64,000 nt of DNA from the NCBI RefSeq assembly GCF_008364555.1, contig NZ_VTUC01000006.1, positions 310,001 to 374,000 on the forward strand, given 5' to 3'. Under the pieces are notes generated by a model. The model was not told where the DNA came from. It saw nothing but the letters and a program-made list of their open reading frames with translations, and made no database searches. The DNA comes from Enterobacter vonholyi. Lineage in GTDB: Bacteria > Pseudomonadota > Gammaproteobacteria > Enterobacterales > Enterobacteriaceae. Positions 1 to 7,993 of this stretch are shown piece by piece. A program made the position numbers and the translations under genes. The stretch's first letter is position 1; each line of letters opens with the position of its first letter.

Positions 1-146
1 TCAGCATGCAGATCGGCGATCTCAACCTGCGTACCTTCCTCGCGTAATTTTCCGGCAATACGGGCTGCCAGCGTATGGGATAACGAATTGTCGATCGGGT
101 GTGCCGTCACGATCAGCGCGTTTTTAATGGCATGTGTTGCAGACAT
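1..146 (-). CDS. NAD(P)H-dependent flavodoxin-fold oxidoreductase (partial)
   Basis: N-terminal 48 codons of a gene that continues past the left edge. The start is the ATG read at 146-144. The protein opens with a beta-strand and loop ending in IVTAHP, then an SLSHTLAARI helix. This is the FMN-binding start of the flavodoxin-like NAD(P)H:quinone reductases (MdaB/KefF/NQO1 group), which reduce quinones by two electrons. The next gene upstream on the same strand is a TetR regulator 74 bp away, and a 13-bp palindrome sits between them, so this enzyme is probably the regulated target. The C-terminal half is not visible, so the exact subfamily is uncertain. Confidence 0.75.
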   Translation of the reverse strand, partial: MSATHAIKNALIVTAHPIDNSLSHTLAARIAGKLREEGTQVEIADLHA

Positions 147-181
147 AGCGACCTCCAGATGGGGGAGAAGTAACGCCTATA

Positions 182-194
182 TTACTATTGGTAA
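182..194. promoter_or_regulatory. Candidate TetR operator before the quinone reductase gene
   Basis: Inverted repeat TTAC-N5-GTAA, 36 bp upstream of the reductase start. It resembles the site at 835-847 in front of the local tetR gene: both show TAC-N5-GTA and a following TTA. The two could be paired operators of the TetR protein encoded between them. The arms are short, so this is tentative. Confidence 0.35.
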
Positions 195-220
195 CTTAGT
201 TGTCAATCCGCCCCCGGCGA

Positions 221-814
221 TCATTTTGTGCTATTCGCGTAGGTCTCCAGCACCCCGGTCATAGCGCCGCTGAGCGTATCTTCCGCCACGTTCCGGGCGA
301 GCACGCCGTTGCCCGCCGCGGTGCTGAGCGCCTCCGCCGCGCCAATAATAGCCGTCAGTACCGCTTCCCCCTGAACGCCTTTTAAGACGATAAAAGGGGA
401 AAGCGCGGTGCGCAGGCAGTCGGCACATTCGGCCACGCATGCTTCCCGAAACGTCTGCAGCGCGCGAGAACCGGACAGCGCCGCGGCGATTGGCCCGGTT
501 TCAGGCCCGGCGGCAATTGCACAGTCGATATAGGCCGCGCTGAAAAAGCGGATCGTCTTCTCCAGCGTTTTGCTGTCGACCGCCAGCGTCTCGCGGAATT
601 TCGCCAGCTGCCGATCGCTATAATCCTTGTACAGCGCCATCAGCAACCCTTCACGATCGCCAAAGTGGTCGTAGGGGATAGGTTTGGTCACGTTGGCCCG
701 CTCGGCCAGGTAGCCAAGCGTCAGCGCCTCCGTGCCTTGCTGACGCACGATCCCTCGCGCAACCTCCAGCAGCTGCACGCGGCGATCCTCTTTTCTTAAG
801 CGCTTAACAACCAT
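221..814 (-). CDS. TetR/AcrR family transcriptional regulator
   Basis: 197 residues, a normal TetR length. The N-terminal helix-turn-helix covers about residues 14-58, with the family pattern AERANVTKPIPYDHFGDREG: recognition helix, then an aromatic residue, xxF and the start of helix 4. The C-terminal ligand-binding domain is family-specific and gives no clue to the inducer. The start at 814 is backed by a GAGG Shine-Dalgarno five bases upstream. It lies 34 bp after the RND pump gene and 74 bp before the quinone reductase gene, all on the same strand, so it may regulate the reductase and be partly co-transcribed with the pump. Confidence 0.85.
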   Translation of the reverse strand: MVVKRLRKEDRRVQLLEVARGIVRQQGTEALTLGYLAERANVTKPIPYDHFGDREGLLMALYKDYSDRQLAKFRETLAVDSKTLEKTIRFFSAAYIDCAIAAGPETGPIAAALSGSRALQTFREACVAECADCLRTALSPFIVLKGVQGEAVLTAIIGAAEALSTAAGNGVLARNVAEDTLSGAMTGVLETYANSTK

Positions 815-834
815 ACTTTCCTCAGAAGTGTTAT

Positions 835-847
835 CTACTCATGGTAG
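835..847. promoter_or_regulatory. Candidate TetR autoregulatory site
   Basis: Inverted repeat CTAC-N5-GTAG, 21 bp upstream of the tetR start at 814 and just beyond the RND stop codon. It shares its layout with the palindrome at 182-194 before the quinone reductase gene. That pairing is the main support; the arms are only four bases. Confidence 0.35.
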
Positions 848-848
848 T

Positions 849-3800
849 TTACACGTTTTCAGCAACGTGCTGCACGCGTTGTTCCGCGGGGCGGATCCGA
901 AACCAGATCGCATACATTGCGGGCAGGAAGATGAGCGTAATGATCGTCCCGCCCAGCGTTCCGCCGATCAGCGTCCAGGCCAGCGTGCCCCAGAATACCG
1001 AATGCGTCAGGGGAATGAACGCCAGCACGGCCGCCATGGCGGTCAGTAAGACCGGGCGTGCGCGCTGGACCGTCGCTTCAACCACCGCCTGGAACGGCTC
1101 GAGACCGTCCTTCTGGTTATGATCGATTTGACCGATCAGGATCAGCGTATTGCGCATCAGAATGCCGGAAAGGGCGATCAGACCGACCAGCGCGTTAATG
1201 CCAAACGGCTGATTAAATATCAGCAGGGTCGGCACGACGCCAATCAGCCCCAGCGGCGCGGTTAAGAACACCATCACCATCGCGGAGAGTGAGCGCACCT
1301 GCAAAATGATGATCAGCAGCGTTAGGGCAATCATGATCGGGAACAGCGGTAACATTGCCTGCGTCGCTTTGCCCGATTCCTCAATCGAACCCGCCATGTC
1401 AATACGGTACCCGGCCGGCAGCGCATCAACGATCGGCTGGAGCTGCTTCATGATGGCGACCGACACGTCCGGTGGCTGAAGATTGTCGGCAATATCGCCC
1501 CGCACGGTAATTGTCGGGGTGCGATCGCGACGGCGAAGGACCGGGTCTTCCATGCCGACCTCTATCTTGCCGATTTGAGACAGCGGCACGCGCTGTCCCG
1601 CATTGCCGACCAGGGTAAAGCCTTCGATTTTTGCCGGGTCAAGACGGATATCGCCCGCCGCGCGGGCAATGACGTCTACCGATCGAATATCTTCCCGCAC
1701 GGAGGTGACTGGCACGCCTGAAAGCAGAAACTGAAGCTGATCGGCAACGGCGCTGGAGGTTAAGCCGGTCGCCTGCAGGCGGTTTTGATCGAGAGTGAAA
1801 TGCAGGACGGGAACGCGTGACCCCCAGTCGGTGTTGACGGTTCGCATCATCGGGCTTGCCTGGAGCACGGCTTTCACCTTATCAGCGATGTCATGCACCT
1901 GTTCGACATCCGGGCCCGACACGCGCCAGGCAACCGGGAAGGGCGAGTAAGGGCCGAATACCAGCTGCGTCACCCGCACGCGGGCTTCGGGCACAAGACC
2001 GCTGGCGACGGCCTCCCTGAGCCTGAACTTGAGCGCCTCGCGTGACGTCTCGCTGTCCGTCAGGATCACGATTTTCGCAAAAGAGGGATCGGGCAGTTCA
2101 GGCGCCATTGCCAGATAAAAACGGGGCGACCCCTGACCAATATAGGCAGTGACGATTTTGGCTTCCGGCTGCTGGCCCAGCCACGCTTCTATTTTTGCGG
2201 TGGCGGTGCTGGTTTGCGCAATTGAGGTGCCGTAGGGCATCTGTACTTCAACCAGCACTTCCGGGCGATCGGAGGTCGGGAAAAACTGTTTTTTTACCAG
2301 CCCCATGCCGAGCACGGCCAGAATGAAAATGGCGACCACGGAGCCGGCCACGCGCCACTTTCTGGCGATAACGCGGCCAAGCAGCTGGCGAAAACGGTTA
2401 TAGCGAGGCGTGTTATAGATGGCGGCATGGCCGCCTTCCACTTTGGGGATCGCCGGCAGGATCTTCACCCCAAGATAGGGCGTGAACACTACCGCGACAA
2501 ACCACGATGCAATCAGGGCGAGGCCGACAATCCAGAACATATTGCTGGTGTATTCCCCGGCGGTCGACTGGGCAAACCCATTCGGCATAAAGCCAATGGC
2601 CGTCACCAGGGTTCCGGCCAGCATGGGCGCGGCGGTATGGCTCCAGGCGTAGGCTGAGGCTTTGATTCTGTCGTAACCTTCCTCCATCTTCACCACCATC
2701 ATTTCGATGGCGATAATGGCATCATCAACCAGCAGGCCGAGGGCGAGTATCAGGGAGCCCAGCGTGACGCGGTCAAAGTTTATTCCCGCAGCCTCCATCA
2801 CCACGAAGACGACCGCCAGCGTCAGCGGGACCGCCGCCGCAACGACTACCCCCACGCGCCAGCCCATGCTGACAAAACAAACCACCATGACCACAAGCAG
2901 TGCGACAAAGAATTTGATCATAAACTCATCGACCGACGAGCGAATATTGACGGACTGATCGGTGACTTTGGTCAGGGACATGCCAAGCGGCAGGCTATCA
3001 TTAATTTTTGCCGTTTCCGCATCCAGCGCTTTACCCAGCGCCAGACCGTTCCAGCCTTCGCGCATTACGATGCCCAGCAGAAGGGCGGGTTCATGCTGAT
3101 TGCGTATCAGCATCGTCGGGGGATCTTCGTAGCCACGTTCAACCGTTGCCACATCTGACAGCTTGAGGGTTTTGCCCTGAGCGACAAAAGGCGTATCGCG
3201 GATTTTCTGCAGTTCATCGAACGCGCCGTCAAGGCGGATAAAAATCTGCGCTCCTCGGGTCTCAATCGAACCCGCCGCGGTCAACGCGTTTTGGCTGTTG
3301 AGGGCATTGAAAATATCCTGGGGTGAGAGCCCTATCGTCGCCAGACGGTCGTGGGAGAAGGCGACATAAATCCGCTCGGCCTGTTCGCCGATAATGTTCA
3401 CTTTCTTCACGCCGGGAACGTGCAGAAGCTGCTGGCGCAGGCCTTCGGCATCGCGTACCAGCTGCCGCTGCGGTTCGCCTTTTGCTTTCAGGGCAAAGAG
3501 AGCAAAGGTGACATCCGAGAATTCGTCATTGATCATCGGGCCGATGACGCCCGCCGGGAGACGCTGCGATTCATCTCCAAGCTTTTTACGCGCCTGATAG
3601 AACTCCTCCTGCACTTCGGCTGGCGGGGTCTTGTCCTGCAACGACAGCGTGATGAATGCCATGCCGGGACGGGTATAAGTTTCGGTACGGTCATACCACT
3701 TGAGTTCCTGCAGGCGCTTTTCCAGCGGCTCCGCGACCTGATCCTGGATCTCCTGCGCGGTCGCACCCGGCCAGACGGTTACCACCGTCATTTGCTTCAC

Positions 3801-3938
3801 CGTGAAGGGCGGATCTTCCGCGCGCCCGAGCCCAAAGAAGGCGTAAATTCCGGCAATCGTGACCAGAACGATCAGAAACAGCGTGATGGAACGTTCGCGG
3901 ACGGCCAGCGTGGACAGGTTGAAGCGGCTTCCGCTCAT
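849..3938 (-). CDS. RND family efflux transporter permease
   Basis: 1029 residues, the usual length of an inner-membrane RND (HAE1-type) proton-driven drug pump. TM1 is at about residues 17-36. A large periplasmic loop follows, then a cluster of membrane helices from about 342. TM4 carries the paired aspartates (D405, D406, in GLLVDDAI) that match the proton-relay residues D407/D408 of AcrB. A second hydrophobic block lies in the C-terminal half, as expected from the internal duplication. The start overlaps the stop of the adaptor gene by 4 bp (ATGA), so the two are translationally coupled. No outer-membrane channel gene is present here; such pumps often borrow TolC. The substrate is unknown, and sequence alone does not show that this is AcrB, OqxB or another named pump. 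Confidence 0.93.
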   Translation of the reverse strand: MSGSRFNLSTLAVRERSITLFLIVLVTIAGIYAFFGLGRAEDPPFTVKQMTVVTVWPGATAQEIQDQVAEPLEKRLQELKWYDRTETYTRPGMAFITLSLQDKTPPAEVQEEFYQARKKLGDESQRLPAGVIGPMINDEFSDVTFALFALKAKGEPQRQLVRDAEGLRQQLLHVPGVKKVNIIGEQAERIYVAFSHDRLATIGLSPQDIFNALNSQNALTAAGSIETRGAQIFIRLDGAFDELQKIRDTPFVAQGKTLKLSDVATVERGYEDPPTMLIRNQHEPALLLGIVMREGWNGLALGKALDAETAKINDSLPLGMSLTKVTDQSVNIRSSVDEFMIKFFVALLVVMVVCFVSMGWRVGVVVAAAVPLTLAVVFVVMEAAGINFDRVTLGSLILALGLLVDDAIIAIEMMVVKMEEGYDRIKASAYAWSHTAAPMLAGTLVTAIGFMPNGFAQSTAGEYTSNMFWIVGLALIASWFVAVVFTPYLGVKILPAIPKVEGGHAAIYNTPRYNRFRQLLGRVIARKWRVAGSVVAIFILAVLGMGLVKKQFFPTSDRPEVLVEVQMPYGTSIAQTSTATAKIEAWLGQQPEAKIVTAYIGQGSPRFYLAMAPELPDPSFAKIVILTDSETSREALKFRLREAVASGLVPEARVRVTQLVFGPYSPFPVAWRVSGPDVEQVHDIADKVKAVLQASPMMRTVNTDWGSRVPVLHFTLDQNRLQATGLTSSAVADQLQFLLSGVPVTSVREDIRSVDVIARAAGDIRLDPAKIEGFTLVGNAGQRVPLSQIGKIEVGMEDPVLRRRDRTPTITVRGDIADNLQPPDVSVAIMKQLQPIVDALPAGYRIDMAGSIEESGKATQAMLPLFPIMIALTLLIIILQVRSLSAMVMVFLTAPLGLIGVVPTLLIFNQPFGINALVGLIALSGILMRNTLILIGQIDHNQKDGLEPFQAVVEATVQRARPVLLTAMAAVLAFIPLTHSVFWGTLAWTLIGGTLGGTIITLIFLPAMYAIWFRIRPAEQRVQHVAENV

Positions 3939-5044
3939 GGCGTGTTCTCCGCCAGGGCGTTATTGCGTTGTTTCGCGAGACTGACGACCTCACCTTCGTG
4001 CAGAAGATGTGCGCCTAGCGCAACAATCTTCTCACCGGGCTTCACGCCGCCCGTGACCAGCACGGCATCTTCACCCACGCTCAGCACCTTGACGGGCGTC
4101 CATGCGACCTTTGCGGGCTGGGCGGAAATGCGCCAGACGCCGGGACCTTTTCCTGCATCATAGAGTGAGGCCAGCGGGACCTGCATGATCTGACCTTCCG
4201 CTTTATTGTCCTGAATGTTCAGCGTGACGGTCGCCCCCAGCGGCGCGTTCGCCAGCAGGCCATCCAGCACGTAGCGGGCTTCATACGTGCGGGTCGCGGC
4301 ATCGGCCGAGTCAGACAGCAGGCGAAGCGTTGCGGTGACCGGGTGTTTTTCATTGCCATAAAGCGTGGCCTGCGCTTCGCTGCCGACGGCAGGGCGCAAT
4401 GTTTCCGGAAGCTGCACGAGCGCTTCACGCTGTCCCGCTCTGGCGAGCCTGATCGTCACCTGTCCGGCACTGACGACCAGACCCGGCTCGGCGAGCGTCT
4501 CCATGACCACGCCGTCTGAATCCGCCAGCAGGACGGCATATCCCGTGGCGTTTTGCGCCACGTTGGCCTGCGCGCGGGCGGCGCTGAGATCGGCCCTGGC
4601 CGTATCGGCTGCCGCTTTGATCTGATCATACTCCGAGGCAGAAACGGCGCCGGACGCCACAAGTCCGCGATAGCGCGCCTCATCGCTGGAGGCTTTTCGC
4701 GCGCGCGCCTGAGCCGCATCCACCGCACGCTGCTGCGCCTGTGCCTGTAATTTCAGGTCAACCGGATCCAGGCGCAGCAAGGGCTGACCCTGTTTGACGG
4801 TCTGGCCCGTATCAACCAGTCGCTCAAGGATTTTGCCCTGAACTCTGAAACCTAAATCGCTTTGCGTTCTTGCGACCACCACGCCCGTGAAGGCGCGGGC
4901 GCTATTGTTCGCAAGCTCGACGGATGCGGATCGGACAAGCGGTGGCTTTGTACGCGGATCGTCACTTGCGGAAATATCGCCGCATGCCACCAGGGCAAAC
5001 GGCATGAGACAAACGGCAACGCGGGCTGAAGTGAGCCTGAGCAT
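3935..5044 (-). CDS. RND efflux periplasmic adaptor (membrane fusion lipoprotein)
   Basis: 369 residues. The N-terminus is a lipoprotein signal with lipobox LVAC (Cys21), so the protein should be lipid-anchored and periplasmic. A barrel-sandwich (lipoyl-like) half-motif precedes, and another follows, an Ala-rich coiled-coil hairpin (about residues 85-165, DAAQARARKASSDEARY). Beta-barrel and membrane-proximal domains complete an AcrA/MexA-type adaptor that links the RND pump to an outer-membrane channel. It is the first gene of the pump operon and overlaps the permease gene by 4 bp. A perfect 24-bp palindrome (5092-5115) 47 bp upstream is the likely operator for the divergent-sense TetR product of the preceding gene. 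Confidence 0.92.
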   Translation of the reverse strand: MLRLTSARVAVCLMPFALVACGDISASDDPRTKPPLVRSASVELANNSARAFTGVVVARTQSDLGFRVQGKILERLVDTGQTVKQGQPLLRLDPVDLKLQAQAQQRAVDAAQARARKASSDEARYRGLVASGAVSASEYDQIKAAADTARADLSAARAQANVAQNATGYAVLLADSDGVVMETLAEPGLVVSAGQVTIRLARAGQREALVQLPETLRPAVGSEAQATLYGNEKHPVTATLRLLSDSADAATRTYEARYVLDGLLANAPLGATVTLNIQDNKAEGQIMQVPLASLYDAGKGPGVWRISAQPAKVAWTPVKVLSVGEDAVLVTGGVKPGEKIVALGAHLLHEGEVVSLAKQRNNALAENTP

Positions 5045-5091
5045 GGGAAACCTTTTCGACGTAACAGGACGGTTTCCGCATTCTCTGACTG

Positions 5092-5115
5092 GTGACCAAA
5101 AATGTCAATGGTCAC
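5092..5115. promoter_or_regulatory. TetR-type operator before the RND operon
   Basis: Perfect inverted repeat GTGACCA-N10-TGGTCAC between the tetR stop (5119) and the adaptor start (5044). The same half-sites with the same 10-bp AT-rich spacer recur at 5772-5795 before tetR itself. Two copies at the two expected promoters make a regulatory role likely. Confidence 0.7.
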
Positions 5116-5118
5116 AAG

Positions 5119-5733
5119 TTAGGGGGCAAGGCTTCTTAAAATGAGTGAAGAGAGAAGCACCGCCGCGGTGGGAGCCATTTCGAGATTGTATTGCAGCTGA
5201 ACGGGATTAATAAAAGGACACATCACCATGTGGATAGCCTGAGTGACCTCATCCAGCGGCGTTTTTCTTTCAAACTCTCCGGCCTGCCTGCCTTCGATAA
5301 TGATGCTCTCAATCAGCTTCATCAGACTTTCTGCATACCGCTCTGTCGACGGCCACTGCTCGCGCGCGGCGACGGCGGCGATGTCGTAAAGCTTACGATC
5401 GTGGAAAAACAGCTCGCTTCCGGCCTCGGTGAGCGCCTTGAAAAGACGGCGGAGTTTTTCGCTTGCTGACGGCGCATCCTCAATGGCGGAAAGCACTGCC
5501 GCCATGATCAGCTCCAGGCGGTTAGCGCAGATCACTTCGCCAATAGCCTGTTTGGAATCGAAGAACTTATAAATGTAGGATTTTGAAAAACCAATGGATT
5601 TAGCCAGTTCGGCGACGGTGGTTTTTTCATAGCCGTAGTGACCGAAGTGCTCAAAGGCCGCTTCGACGATTTGCTCTCTGACAGAATGGTCAAGTGGACC
5701 ACGTATTGATGGGGCGTTCATAGTTTTAGTCAT
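5119..5733 (-). CDS. TetR/AcrR family regulator of the adjacent RND pump
   Basis: 204 residues. The helix-turn-helix lies at about residues 18-62, with the signature TVAELAKSIGFSKSYIYKFF followed by SKQAIGE, typical of AcrR-like repressors. The C-terminal part should bind the inducing ligand. It is transcribed in the same direction as the adaptor and permease genes, 74 bp upstream of them. Matching 24-bp palindromes lie before this gene and before the pump operon, so the protein probably represses both itself and the pump. An in-frame ATG lies four codons in (MTKTM), so the first few residues are uncertain. Confidence 0.88.
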   Translation of the reverse strand: MTKTMNAPSIRGPLDHSVREQIVEAAFEHFGHYGYEKTTVAELAKSIGFSKSYIYKFFDSKQAIGEVICANRLELIMAAVLSAIEDAPSASEKLRRLFKALTEAGSELFFHDRKLYDIAAVAAREQWPSTERYAESLMKLIESIIIEGRQAGEFERKTPLDEVTQAIHMVMCPFINPVQLQYNLEMAPTAAVLLSSLILRSLAP

Positions 5734-5771
5734 TATGTAAGCTTAGCGTGACGGGCCATGGTTGGCAACGA

Positions 5772-5795
5772 GTGACCATTTTGTATTTTGGTTAC
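5772..5795. promoter_or_regulatory. TetR-type operator before tetR
   Basis: Inverted repeat GTGACCA-N10-TGGTTAC, with one mismatch between the arms, 38 bp upstream of the tetR start at 5733. Half-site sequence and spacing match the perfect palindrome at 5092-5115 before the efflux genes, which points to one regulator acting at both places. Confidence 0.65.
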
Positions 5796-5866
5796 AGTTG
5801 TGCTGCCTTACGCCGTAAAGACGGGACAATCGGCTAGGTGGAGTAAGTGTATCACTGTTTTTTACG

Positions 5867-6778
5867 TTAATGTTTTTTAAGCCAGTCGAGAAAAAACTGG
5901 CTAAACGCCGTTACCTGAAGCGGCTGCAGTTTGCGCTGGGGGTAAACAAGCTGCAGCCCGACATCTTTGCGATCGTATCGGCTAAACCCGGTGAAGCTGT
6001 CGGCAAACAGCACCGTGAGCCTTCCGGTTTCAACGTCGTCTTTGACGTCCCACCACGATTTCCCCGCGATGCCAGCTCCGCTGAGCGCCCACTGACGAAG
6101 CAATGCTCCGTCGTCGCACACCATGGCGGGCTCAACGCGAACAATGCTTTCCTCACCATTAGTTTCAAAGCGCCATTCATTCATCACCACGCCCTGCGAT
6201 TCCAGCGCCAGGCACCGGTGCCGGGCTAAATCGGCAAACGTGGCGGGGACGCCGTGGTCGTTAAGATACGCCCCGGAGGCAACCAGCACCCGACGGTTCG
6301 GGCGGATGTTTCTGACAACAAGACTGCTGTCCGGCAGGTTGCCAAAACGCACGCTCATATCCAGCCGGTTAGCGACCAGATCCTCAACGTGTTCTCTTAA
6401 CGAAATGAAAAATTTAACGTCAGGATGGCGCCGGGAAAAATCAATGACGGCGGGGCTAAGATACTGTCTGCCAAAATCCGAGGGCGCGGAAAGGCGAATA
6501 TTGCCGCTGAGCACGCCCTCTTTTTGCGTCAGTAACGACTCGGCATGATGCATCTCTTCCAGCACGCGCAGCGCGGCATGGTAAAACTCTTCCCCGGCGC
6601 GGGTCAGGGTGAGGGATCGCGTTGAGCGGTGAAACAGGCGCGTCTGGTAACGCTCCTCAATCGCCTTCAGCCTGGCCGTCATGGTAGCGGGGGAAAGCGA
6701 CAGGCGTCGTCCGGCGGCGGAAAGACTTCCGGCCTCGGCAACTTCCACCAGTAAGGCCATGTCTTCGAGTTTGCCCAT
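5867..6778 (-). CDS. LysR family transcriptional regulator
   Basis: 303 residues. The N-terminal winged helix-turn-helix (about 3-62) has the LysR pattern, with AEAGSLSAAGRRLSLSPATM followed by RLFHRSTRSLTLT. The C-terminal two-lobed effector domain (about 90-300) includes the usual IRLSAPSDFGR opening strand and places it with CrgA/DmlR-like members. It is transcribed divergently from the Old Yellow Enzyme gene, and a palindrome (6794-6811) sits in the shared 99-bp promoter region. It is probably the local activator or repressor of the oxidoreductase and SDR genes. The effector is unknown. Confidence 0.9.
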   Translation of the reverse strand: MGKLEDMALLVEVAEAGSLSAAGRRLSLSPATMTARLKAIEERYQTRLFHRSTRSLTLTRAGEEFYHAALRVLEEMHHAESLLTQKEGVLSGNIRLSAPSDFGRQYLSPAVIDFSRRHPDVKFFISLREHVEDLVANRLDMSVRFGNLPDSSLVVRNIRPNRRVLVASGAYLNDHGVPATFADLARHRCLALESQGVVMNEWRFETNGEESIVRVEPAMVCDDGALLRQWALSGAGIAGKSWWDVKDDVETGRLTVLFADSFTGFSRYDRKDVGLQLVYPQRKLQPLQVTAFSQFFLDWLKKH

Positions 6779-6793
6779 TATTCATATTTTCCG

Positions 6794-6811
6794 AAAAGTG
6801 CATCTACTTTT
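6794..6811. promoter_or_regulatory. Candidate LysR binding site
   Basis: Perfect inverted repeat AAAAGT-N6-ACTTTT in the LysR/Old Yellow Enzyme divergent promoter, 16 bp upstream of the lysR start. LysR proteins bind imperfect dyads of this kind in shared promoters. A wider GCATCT/AGATGC dyad (6800-6835) overlaps it. Confidence 0.45.
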
Positions 6812-6877
6812 AGCGTAATTATCAAAATCAGATGCCGGCTGTAAAGTGATTTTATCCAAACCATAAGGGTTAAAATC

Positions 6878-7993
6878 ATGCAACGTACCTCACTTTTTGA
6901 ACGCTACAGGCTGGGTTCGCTGGACCTGAAAAATCGTATCGTCATGGCGCCGATGACCCGCGCGCGCTCCCTTCAGCCGGGAAATATCCCCTCCGCGCTG
7001 ATGGCAGAGTATTACCGGCAGCGTGCCAGCGCGGGATTAATCATCACGGAAGCCACGCAGATTTCGCCTCAGGGCCAGGGATACTCATGGACACCCGGCA
7101 TCCATTCGCCTGAACAGGTTTCGGGATGGCAACTCACGACGGGCGCCGTGCATCAGGCGGGCGGAGTGATTTTTTCGCAGCTCTGGCACGTCGGGCGAAT
7201 GTCGCACGCCAGTTTTCACCAGGATGGTCAGCCCGTCGCCCCGTCAGCACTGGCGCCAGACGCGCAGGTGTGGGTGGTGAATGAGCATGGGGAAGGCCAG
7301 ATGGTTGACTGCCCGCAGCCGAGAACACTCTCGCGCAAGGATATTCACAGCATCATCGCGGACTATCGTCAGGCGGCACTGAATGCCGTCCAGGCCGGTT
7401 TTGATGGCGTAGAAGTTCATGGCGGAAACGGGTATCTGATAGACCAGTTCCTGCGTCAAACCTCCAACAAACGCACGGATGAGTACGGCGGTACGCTGGT
7501 GAACCGCATCCGTTTTGCCCAGGAGGTGTTAAGCGCCATTGCCGAGGCCATTGGTCACGAGCGCACGGGCATCCGCCTTTCCCCATTTATTACCCAGCGC
7601 GGGATGAACGACCCGCAGGTTTCGGAGGCCATACTTGCGCTTGCGGCCTGGTGTGAACAAAAAGATATTGCATTCATCCACCTGGCGGAAGCCGACTGGG
7701 ATGATGCCCCTCAGGTACCCGAGCGTTTCCGTCAGTCCCTTCGCGAGACCTTTAGCGGAACTCTTATCGTCGCGGGTAACTATGACCTTGATAAAGCTGA
7801 AAAGATCCTTGCTGCCGGCTATGCCGATTTGATTGCCTTCGGCCGACCGTTTATTGCCAACCCCGATTTGCCCCACCGGCTGGCAAACCAGCTGCCTCTT
7901 GCCCAGGTGCGCGACCCCGCCACGCTGTTTGGCGGTACCGGCACGGGATATACCGATTACCCAACGTACGCTCTACAGGAGGAAACATTATGA
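6878..7993 (+). CDS. NADH:flavin oxidoreductase, Old Yellow Enzyme family
   Basis: 371 residues, a full-length TIM-barrel FMN enzyme of the NemA/OYE group. These enzymes reduce electron-poor alkenes (enones, maleimides, nitrate esters) using NAD(P)H. It opens with LFERYRLGSLDLKNRIVMAPMTRARS, the family start. It carries SQLWHVGRMSH with the substrate-pocket HVGR, and HGGNGYLIDQFLR followed by NKRTDEYGG, the FMN-phosphate region. It is divergent from a LysR gene and overlaps the next SDR gene by 4 bp, so the two enzymes are co-expressed. It is clearly of the NemA type but not proven to be the orthologue, so no symbol is given. Confidence 0.93.
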   Translation: MQRTSLFERYRLGSLDLKNRIVMAPMTRARSLQPGNIPSALMAEYYRQRASAGLIITEATQISPQGQGYSWTPGIHSPEQVSGWQLTTGAVHQAGGVIFSQLWHVGRMSHASFHQDGQPVAPSALAPDAQVWVVNEHGEGQMVDCPQPRTLSRKDIHSIIADYRQAALNAVQAGFDGVEVHGGNGYLIDQFLRQTSNKRTDEYGGTLVNRIRFAQEVLSAIAEAIGHERTGIRLSPFITQRGMNDPQVSEAILALAAWCEQKDIAFIHLAEADWDDAPQVPERFRQSLRETFSGTLIVAGNYDLDKAEKILAAGYADLIAFGRPFIANPDLPHRLANQLPLAQVRDPATLFGGTGTGYTDYPTYALQEETL

